A DNA stretch of 64,000 nt from Schlesneria paludicola DSM 18645 (lineage in GTDB: Bacteria; Planctomycetota; Planctomycetia; Planctomycetales; Planctomycetaceae): NCBI RefSeq assembly GCF_000255655.1, contig NZ_JH636434.1, positions 1,101,963-1,165,962 on the forward strand, written 5' to 3'. Positions 54,243 through 61,470 of the stretch are shown in pieces (the first letter of the stretch is position 1; the number at the start of each line of letters is the position of its first letter). Below the pieces are notes generated by a model. It did no database searches. It was not told the origin of the DNA and was given only the letters and a program-made list of their open reading frames with translations. A program made the translations under genes and the position numbers.

Positions 54243-57200
54243 GTCCAGATTCAGCAGCAGACTCATCACCGACGTCCACGCGGCGAGTTCCGCCTCGTTG
54301 AGTGACGGATCTCGTGATGACTCACCGATGGAAATTAGCGACTTCGCCGAAGTGGCATCCTTTCGGAACTGCGCCAGGCGTTGCCGATAATTTCGCAGCA
54401 ACACTGCCGTTTCGGCCGCGGAAGGCGCACGCGACAGGCACAAGCGAAATGCATACGCCAGCCGCGATTCCTCCGCAGAACCACCGACAGTCAGCGTCCT
54501 TTCGGCCAGCTTTCGTGCCGCTTCGACATAGGTCGGATCATTCAATAGCACCAGTGCCTGAAGCGGTGTGTTCGTACGTGAACGGCGTGCGAGACAGAAC
54601 TCTCGTTCGGGTGCATCGAATGTGTTGAGTCCCGGCGGCGGACAGGTCCGCTTCCAGAAAGTATACATGCTGCGACGATAGAGGCCTTCTCCCTGATCCT
54701 GCTTATAAACGGTTCCTTCGTAGTCGGCGCCGACCGCCACATCATCCCACAATCCAGCCGGTTGATAGGGTGACACACTGGCCCCTCCTACGCGATCGCT
54801 CAGCAATCCTGCGAGCGACAGCGCATTGTCGCGAATCATCTCGGCTTGAAGTCGAAAACGTGGCCCTCGCGCCAAGAGTTTGTTGGCGGGATCACGTTCG
54901 TTCAATTCAGGCGTCGTGCGCGCTGATTGGCAATACGTCGCAGACGTGACCATGAGCCGGTGGAGCCGTTTGAGATCCCAGCGGCGGGGTGAATCCGATG
55001 CCCCCACTCCGGAAAACTCGGTCGCCAGCCAGTCCAACAATTCCATGTGACTGGGCCATTGGCCCTGCGAACCAAAATCTTCCACCGTCTCGACGAGACC
55101 ATTGCCAAAAAACAGGGCCCAACTGCGATTTACGGCCACGCGCCCCGTCAGCGGATGATCAGGCGCCAACATCCACTGCGCCAACCCGAGACGGTTGCGC
55201 GGAGCACCGGGGGGGAAGGGAGGCAGACTTGAGGGCACATCGGCCCGAACTTCTTCGGCGGGCGCGTCGTACTGTCCGCGTTGCAGCACGAATGTCTGGC
55301 GTGGTGTCGACATTTCTCGCATCACCATCGCGGAAGGCAATGCCTTCGTCGTCGCGACGCGTTGTGCTTCAAGCTGATTTCGCTGCTCGACGATTTGCTG
55401 AAATTCAGGGCTCGTTTGCTTGAGGTAAGACCTCGAAATGGCCTGCTGCTGTTCTGCCGATCGCTGTTCGGCAGGACGATCCAAAAGGTCCGCAATTCCG
55501 TCATCACGGAACCACGCGATGACTTCTTCAGGCGCAATGGCTCGGCTGTAAACGCGAACTTCATCAATGGCCCCCTTGAACGGAACCCCTTCAGTTCGTC
55601 GTCCGATTCTGAGAGTCTTGCTGGTGACAGTCGACTCAGTCAGATTGTTATTCGGCAATGTGACGTCTTGTACCTGTCCGTCAATATACAGTTTCAGTCC
55701 TTCCGCTTTTGACGAACCGTCATAGGTGACGCAGACATGCGTCCATTGCTTGAGGGGCACATCGGCTTTTGTCACCACATACAGCGCATTGTCGGGCCAA
55801 TGATGAATAAGATGCGACGTCAGTTTGCCACCTGCGAATTGCAGATCGAATCCCCGAAATGCGGCCAACTCGTCCATGCGTGCAATGACCGTGGCGGCGT
55901 CTTTCGTTTCTAGATTCACCCAGGCCCCACAGGAAAACGTATCGGTACGTTCAAACGATGCCAGGTCTCCGAATTCCACATGGGTTTGACCATCGAATTT
56001 CAGAGCTTGCTCAAATTTTCCCGGAACCCACTCCGCAGGCCCCACGATCGTCCCTTTTCGCGTGGGATTTGCGCGGTCGACAATTTCGGTCGCATTCCCG
56101 GAGTTCATCGACAACTGCAACAACGGTGGCGCGACATCCAAGGGATGCTGAACCATCGCACGCAACTGTGACTCCCATTCGGCGCGTGACGTGCTCGCAG
56201 CAGAAATTCGCTGTTCGATTGCGGCATCACGTCCGGCAATCTCGCGCGAGAGCCCATCCAGTCGCGCGGATTGTTCGCGCGTCGGGGCATTGATCATTGG
56301 CTCTGCATTGCCCTTGCGACCGTCCTCGCCCTTTTCATCCAGTTGATTGAAGAACGCAAAAAACTGAAAGAAATCACGCTGCGAAATCGGGTCAAACTTG
56401 TGGTCGTGACAGCGGGCACAGCCCATCGACATGCCGAGAAAAATGGTTGCCGTTGTATGAACGCGATCGGCAACGTACTCAACCCGATATTCCTCCGGGA
56501 TGATGCCTCCTTCGGAATTGATCACGTGATTGCGATTAAATCCCGTGGCGATCAACTGATCGAGCGTTGGATTGGGAAGCAAATCGCCTGCGAGTTGTTC
56601 TGTCACAAATTGATCGAATGGCATGCCGGAATTGAAGGCCTCGATCACCCAGTCACGCCAGCGCCACATCGAGCGGGTGGTATCGTTGTTAAACCCGTGC
56701 GTATCGGCAAAGCGGGCGGCGTCGAGCCAATCCAGAGTCAGGCGTTCACCGTACGCTGGCGACGCCATCAAGCGATCGACAACTCGTTCATACGCGTCGG
56801 GCGACTCGTCAGCCACAAACTGATCCACGTCGTCGATTGAAGGCGGTGCGCCGGTCAAATCCAACGTCACCCGGCGAATTAATCGTTCCCGATCAGCAGG
56901 TACCGAAGGTGACAACCCTTCGGACAAGAGCCGCTGTTGCACAAGGACATCGATTGGACTGCTGGCATTCACAATTCCCGACAGGTCCAGCGGTGGGCGA
57001 CGGGGTGAAATCAAAGACCAGTGACGTTGATAGGTGGCCCCTTCGTCAATCCAGCGGCGCAATAGGTCAACCTGCGCCTCCGTCAGTTTCTTACCACTTT
57101 CGGGTGGTGGCATCACGAGACTTGGATCATGTGACGACACACGTCGAATGATTTCACTCTCGGCAGACTTCCCGGGAACAATGCCCGTATTGTCAGACGG

Positions 57201-57533
57201 CAATTTGCTGCGTGCGGCGTCAGAAACGTCCAGACGCAATTCCGCCTGACGCGATTTCTCGTCTGGCCCGTGACACGAGAAACAATTGTCCGACAGAATC
57301 GGGCGAATGTCGCGGTTGAATTCAATCGGCTGATCAGCCGCAATCACACTGCTTTCGCCAGCAAGCAACGTGACGAGATTCAGCATTGTCGCCAGAACCC
57401 AGAGACGAGCCTTCCACCCGCGTAACGGCTGACATCGCGCTGGCAGCCAGCGGCCACGAGGTTCCAAGGAACGGGCTTGATGGACGTTTCGATTTTTCGG
57501 CTTACACGTCGACTCTGAGAAACAAATCGCCAT
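54222..57533 (-). CDS. Planctomycete cytochrome c protein (PSCyt1-DUF1549-LamG-DUF1553), copy 2
   Basis: An 1103-residue secreted protein paralogous in architecture to the one at 45792. A long leader ends in a hydrophobic segment ([20 protein letters not shown]). The PSCyt1 domain has [20 protein letters not shown] (C84-FS-C87-H88) and [23 protein letters not shown]1549 ([60 protein letters not shown]) is followed by a LamG domain ([20 protein letters not shown] ... [20 protein letters not shown]) at about 470-660, then DUF1553 ([40 protein letters not shown]). The start may be later than 57533 (ATG 57386), since the leader is long. No DUF1501 partner gene is next to it. Confidence 0.9.
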   Translation of the reverse strand: MAICFSESTCKPKNRNVHQARSLEPRGRWLPARCQPLRGWKARLWVLATMLNLVTLLAGESSVIAADQPIEFNRDIRPILSDNCFSCHGPDEKSRQAELRLDVSDAARSKLPSDNTGIVPGKSAESEIIRRVSSHDPSLVMPPPESGKKLTEAQVDLLRRWIDEGATYQRHWSLISPRRPPLDLSGIVNASSPIDVLVQQRLLSEGLSPSVPADRERLIRRVTLDLTGAPPSIDDVDQFVADESPDAYERVVDRLMASPAYGERLTLDWLDAARFADTHGFNNDTTRSMWRWRDWVIEAFNSGMPFDQFVTEQLAGDLLPNPTLDQLIATGFNRNHVINSEGGIIPEEYRVEYVADRVHTTATIFLGMSMGCARCHDHKFDPISQRDFFQFFAFFNQLDEKGEDGRKGNAEPMINAPTREQSARLDGLSREIAGRDAAIEQRISAASTSRAEWESQLRAMVQHPLDVAPPLLQLSMNSGNATEIVDRANPTRKGTIVGPAEWVPGKFEQALKFDGQTHVEFGDLASFERTDTFSCGAWVNLETKDAATVIARMDELAAFRGFDLQFAGGKLTSHLIHHWPDNALYVVTKADVPLKQWTHVCVTYDGSSKAEGLKLYIDGQVQDVTLPNNNLTESTVTSKTLRIGRRTEGVPFKGAIDEVRVYSRAIAPEEVIAWFRDDGIADLLDRPAEQRSAEQQQAISRSYLKQTSPEFQQIVEQRNQLEAQRVATTKALPSAMVMREMSTPRQTFVLQRGQYDAPAEEVRADVPSSLPPFPPGAPRNRLGLAQWMLAPDHPLTGRVAVNRSWALFFGNGLVETVEDFGSQGQWPSHMELLDWLATEFSGVGASDSPRRWDLKRLHRLMVTSATYCQSARTTPELNERDPANKLLARGPRFRLQAEMIRDNALSLAGLLSDRVGGASVSPYQPAGLWDDVAVGADYEGTVYKQDQGEGLYRRSMYTFWKRTCPPPGLNTFDAPEREFCLARRSRTNTPLQALVLLNDPTYVEAARKLAERTLTVGGSAEESRLAYAFRLCLSRAPSAAETAVLLRNYRQRLAQFRKDATSAKSLISIGESSRDPSLNEAELAAWTSVMSLLLNLDELITRG

Positions 57534-57796
57534 TCACGCTGATCCTCACCCGGTCCCATTCCAGTACTCGCCTCGGGCCACAGACATTCCCAAGTCGATG
57601 CAGAAGCATTCGTTGATCTCACATCATCCCATCACACCCTGTCGGCGTCCAGACTTAGCCGTTTTCGCGTTCACGTGGAGGTGATGGCGACTACGCAAGC
57701 GTCGGTTCGCACGCAACTTCAGTTGACGACAATCCGCATCGAAATCCGACGACGTTTTTGAGCCTTTTGCCCAAGTCCAGGTCGAAGCGGCCGTGG

Positions 57797-60220
57797 TTAG
57801 TGCGGCCCGCCGGTCGCTGTGAGAATGACGACTCGAAAGCCCAAATCCGGAAAAATGGAGTATTTCCGTTTGTCGGGCCAGGGATCAACAGGATCAGAAT
57901 CGATGCTCAAGTCCTCGACACTTTTGGGTTGTGATTGCTCGTTGAGCCAACTGATTTCGCGAGCTTCAACTTGAAAGCCAGAACCGCGTGTGACCAATTT
58001 GAGATCTGATTTGAGAACGGAATCGACGGAATTCGGCACTCCTTTCAGACAAAGCTTGTGCAGATCACCAACTCCCGAATCGGTAAATGTCCGGGTCAGT
58101 TCCGTGGGCCAAACCTCAGTTTCATCGGGGTCTTCGGGACGAAGGCGAACGTAGAAACTGTTGTATTCACACCCATAGGGCGAACGTCTTTCCAAAACCG
58201 TTCCATCAGGCTGCCGAATTGCACCAAGTGAGGGTCCAGATGCGATCTTCGCATCGATTTCGGTCCCAGGAATTTTTTTCCAGATCGCTTCCGTCGATTT
58301 CCTGTCGAGCATGCGAAAATCCCAATAGCCTGCCGCCAACTCCCACTCCGCTGCCGATGGCAAGGTTCCGCATTGACAGTCGCCGGTGAGCCAGATCGCA
58401 AACCCTTGCGCTTCGAGAGCATCGATGTTGGTCACTGGAGTATCGGCGGACGTCTCCGATTCCCATGCGCGCTGACCATCGACTCGCGTTTCACGCTCGA
58501 AGTTCGGGTTCGATCTGGCGAACGCCTTGAATAACCTGTTCGTGACAACATTTTCCATGATGTAGAACGTGTCGACGAGTCGCGAATTGCTGCCGCCATC
58601 GTTGAGCTTCTTCGCCGGAACCAGCCGAAAACGCACCTCTTTTCCATCAATTTCTCGAGAAAGAATCGACGCGCAAACTTGTTCATCCACTTTAACGTCG
58701 CACAACCAGGAATCGTCGGCAACGCGAAACCCCAGCTTCTTCAGTCCCTCGGGCAACCAGGGTGTCGGACTTTCAACCGTCAACTGAATCGATCGCTCAA
58801 ATGTTACGGCCCCCTGGTTTGTTGATGCGCGAAGAATTATCGACAGGGGATCCGTTGTGCGAGAATTGAGCCTGGGAGCGGTGACGGTCACATAACGTGA
58901 TGTCGCTGGAAAGGGACCGTTCTCCATTTTGAGTTCCACAAGACCGGGAACTGACTGCGACTCAAATTCGACAAAGTCTCCTTTCGGCAAATCGTTGATG
59001 GCAAACGTGAACTTCGCACTTGTCCCAGCAACAAGCCGAATTGGTGCTCCCTCATCAATCGTATTTCCTGCCGTGTCCGTTAATAGCACGTTGCCAGTAT
59101 GACTCGGAACAAACGGACGCAAAGTGAGCCAAGCGCCGCCGCCGCCAAGCAACAACATCGACACGAAGAGCCAATTCCAGGCCGACGACGGCTTTTGAGA
59201 CAGGTCCCGCCGTGGACGGCTCGTCACCGATTCCACATCACTGGCCGTATCCGCGAAATCATCGGGGCGAATCGTTTCATAACGATCGCGAGACGCTGAT
59301 TTCGCATCCAAATCGACCATTGGCTTGGCGTCGTAAATCGCAAGGAATCGTTGCCGCACTTCGGCCATTGATTTCGGCCGGTGCGTGGGAACCTTGTCCA
59401 GGCATTGCATGACCAACGCTTCAACCGCCGCGGGATATTTTTGATTGGCGTCGACTTGGCGAAATGGCGGTGGCGGCACGTTGCTGATCGCGTTCAAGCA
59501 TTCGGCGAACGCTAGATGCGATGAATCGGTCTGAGGAAACGGCACGCGCCCCAGCATCATTTGATAAAGGATGACCCCGAACGCGTAGATATCTGACTGC
59601 TCGGTCGACTTGGGATCTTTTCCCAAGAGTTCCGGCGCCATGTATTCAACGGTTCCAGCCCCGTCCTGCGTTCGATTTCGTTGAGTCCCATCGGAATCCG
59701 TTTTGGACGCAATTCCAAAATCCAGCAATACGAATCGATCACTGCCTGTCGTCGTTCCCGTCCGGCTGACATGCTGCCGAAGGATGATGTTTTGCGGCTT
59801 CAGGTCGCGGTGAATCAATTTGCAGGAATGGGCATACGCGAGTGCGTCGCCGACTTCTCTCACCAACTTTTGGAGTTGCCCCAGTGTTAGCCGCCGCCCC
59901 TGACGCGTGAAAACTTTGCCCAAGTCTTCCCCGTGAAGGTACTCCATCACGAGATACGCCAGACCTTTGTCGCTGCCACAATCACTGACCTGCACGATGT
60001 TGTCGTGCTTAACCTCGGCGGCCAGCCTGGCCTCTTTGATGAACTCGCGCGACGAGAGCCCCACCTTGATGGCAACGGCCTGTCCAAGCCGTCGATCCAT
60101 TCCTTTGTAGACAGCGCCGTAGCCACCCCGGTCAATAAACTTCTCGAGAACGTAACGACCGTCCAGAACACGACCTACGAGGTCCTGGATATCTTCGAGT
60201 GCTAGCGCATCATCCGACAT
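57797..60220 (-). CDS. Membrane Ser/Thr protein kinase with C-terminal sulfatase-modifying-factor (FGE) domain
   Basis: An 807-residue protein. Kinase domain (residues about 20-290): glycine loop DRGGYGAVYKG, VAIKV (Lys52), Glu63, catalytic LIHRDLKPQNII (H137-R-D139), DFG at 167-169 and GTVEYMAPELLG. A membrane helix follows (NWLFVSMLLLGGGGAWLTL, about 350). The extracytoplasmic part has a beta domain (VLLTDTAGNTIDEGAPIRLV to RSIQLTVESP) and a FGE-sulfatase-like domain (MENVVTNRLFKAFARSNPNF, FAIWLTGDCQCGTLPSAAEW, PDLGFRVVILT). The active kinase residues are intact. Such fused domains probably sense a ligand outside. Single-gene unit. Confidence 0.9.
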   Translation of the reverse strand: MSDDALALEDIQDLVGRVLDGRYVLEKFIDRGGYGAVYKGMDRRLGQAVAIKVGLSSREFIKEARLAAEVKHDNIVQVSDCGSDKGLAYLVMEYLHGEDLGKVFTRQGRRLTLGQLQKLVREVGDALAYAHSCKLIHRDLKPQNIILRQHVSRTGTTTGSDRFVLLDFGIASKTDSDGTQRNRTQDGAGTVEYMAPELLGKDPKSTEQSDIYAFGVILYQMMLGRVPFPQTDSSHLAFAECLNAISNVPPPPFRQVDANQKYPAAVEALVMQCLDKVPTHRPKSMAEVRQRFLAIYDAKPMVDLDAKSASRDRYETIRPDDFADTASDVESVTSRPRRDLSQKPSSAWNWLFVSMLLLGGGGAWLTLRPFVPSHTGNVLLTDTAGNTIDEGAPIRLVAGTSAKFTFAINDLPKGDFVEFESQSVPGLVELKMENGPFPATSRYVTVTAPRLNSRTTDPLSIILRASTNQGAVTFERSIQLTVESPTPWLPEGLKKLGFRVADDSWLCDVKVDEQVCASILSREIDGKEVRFRLVPAKKLNDGGSNSRLVDTFYIMENVVTNRLFKAFARSNPNFERETRVDGQRAWESETSADTPVTNIDALEAQGFAIWLTGDCQCGTLPSAAEWELAAGYWDFRMLDRKSTEAIWKKIPGTEIDAKIASGPSLGAIRQPDGTVLERRSPYGCEYNSFYVRLRPEDPDETEVWPTELTRTFTDSGVGDLHKLCLKGVPNSVDSVLKSDLKLVTRGSGFQVEAREISWLNEQSQPKSVEDLSIDSDPVDPWPDKRKYSIFPDLGFRVVILTATGGPH

Positions 60221-60653
60221 GAACGCGGCCTTCTCGCCCCGGTATGAATTCCAGATCAGGAAAGACGCCCGTGAACTGCTTCATTCGCCGCTTTCGCTTA
60301 AACGCCGTCCACTCAATCTCCGCCCAAATGGCTGAGCTACGCCCTCACTGAACGATGGCGTAGCCACCCTGTCCTGAAAGATTCGCATGCATTGCCCACA
60401 GAGAACGCACCCACCTGTCAGTATCGAACACGAAAACTCGACTCGAAGACCACAACACTTTACACAACAAGTCTTTATGAGGAGCGGCTCTCGAAAAACC
60501 CATAAATAAGTGAGACGATTCTTACGCAATGCGTCGCCACTAATCACGGCAAAATCATACGACACCGAGCGGGGATATGCCAACCCGTTCATTCCGAATC
60601 ACAACTCGCGATCAATTCAGCAGTTGCGGCCAATTATTCCCTCCCCGCAGGCG
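60221..60653. other. Spacer downstream of the ART-like gene
   Basis: About 430 nt. It holds a possible small cysteine-rich frame (next entry) and the upstream region of the kinase gene. Otherwise nothing recognised. Confidence 0.4.
60281..60592 (-). CDS. Doubtful small cysteine-rich protein
   Basis: A 103-codon frame whose middle has clustered cysteines (KTCCVKCCGLRVEFSC, CVLCGQC), which could be a zinc-ribbon remnant (C-x2-C pairs). No Shine-Dalgarno precedes ATG 60590-60592, and the rest of the frame is not protein-like. It may be a decayed gene. Confidence 0.22.
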   Translation of the reverse strand: MNGLAYPRSVSYDFAVISGDALRKNRLTYLWVFREPLLIKTCCVKCCGLRVEFSCSILTGGCVLCGQCMRIFQDRVATPSFSEGVAQPFGRRLSGRRLSESGE

Positions 60654-61010
60654 TTACATCGCAGTGACACGCACTCCCCGGATCGTGCCTTCGATGAGCC
60701 ACTCATCTTCCCCCAGTCTCTCCCCCTGCATGTAGTACATGTTCTTCGACGCAACCTCATGTGCAAAGCGGATTTCAAGCACAACGCCCTGTCCAGTGGG
60801 TGAGGACCTTGCATATCCGCAAGCCACACTTCGGGTCGCAGTCCAAGACGTAAAACGGCTTGTATCGGTTGCACCGCTTGTATGACGATTGGGAAATCCA
60901 TCCCCGGCATCGCCACCCTTGGGAGTACATGTCCCCTGGCTTTGCGCCTCCAAGTGATGACGCGAAAGGCTCGCAACGCCTCGGTAAAGCATTATTGGAA
61001 GCGGATCCAT
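60654..61010 (-). CDS. Small protein with an ADP-ribosyltransferase-like R-S-E pattern
   Basis: A 118-residue protein, MDPLPIMLYRGVASLSRHHL and so on. Features in order are YRG (Arg10), SRFTSWTATRSVACGYARSS (an S-x-T-S-W segment), a hydrophobic strand GQGVVLEIRFAHEV, and the C-terminal EDEWLIEGTIRGVRVTA (E-x-E-W). Arg, then Ser-Thr-Ser, then Glu-x-Glu is the R-S-E signature of arginine-type ADP-ribosyltransferase folds, seen in toxins and in non-toxic relatives. GGAG lies 7 nt before ATG 61010, which decides it over GTG 61052. No signal peptide. Function is inference from motifs only; no immunity or antitoxin gene was identified. Confidence 0.5.
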   Translation of the reverse strand: MDPLPIMLYRGVASLSRHHLEAQSQGTCTPKGGDAGDGFPNRHTSGATDTSRFTSWTATRSVACGYARSSPTGQGVVLEIRFAHEVASKNMYYMQGERLGEDEWLIEGTIRGVRVTAM

Positions 61011-61470
61011 CAACTCACTCCATACAAGTGTCTCATTAATAGTGAATTTCACATCAGAATAAAGGGGCTACGACACGAAATGCCGTTTCGGCCAACAGCC
61101 TCGCTTGGACGAACCAACGTCCTATCAGGCGCGTTTTTGGAACTTTGCGACACGACAACCACTAACCCCGTTACTACCAATGTCAACACGAACGCCGATT
61201 CGGATACCTAGCGGGCAGGAATGGACCGGAAAATCGAGAGAATAGGCGCTTTGAGAGTATTTTTGCGCGTTTTTTGGCAGAAACCACTGGCAAGCCCCCA
61301 CATCTGTTCTTATGTTTACGCATCAAGTCGGGACCGAAGTGAAGTGAACAACGCCACTAATTGTGGACATAAGAACACAATCATACATTTTCTGCGAGAT
61401 CCGGCCCGGCGAACTGACAAAAATTGACATCGTGCGAAAAACTCGAAGGTAAAACAGGGGCTTGCGAAAC
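61011..61470. promoter_or_regulatory. Spacer upstream of the RTX-like gene, with a spaced inverted repeat
   Basis: About 460 nt between divergent genes. TGTTCTTATGT (61305-61315) and ACATAAGAACA (61367-61377) are exact reverse complements 51 nt apart, the right one about 94 nt before the start codon. They could be operator half-sites for a looping regulator or a long hairpin. A 68-codon rightward frame over it (61221-61427) has no support. Confidence 0.4.
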
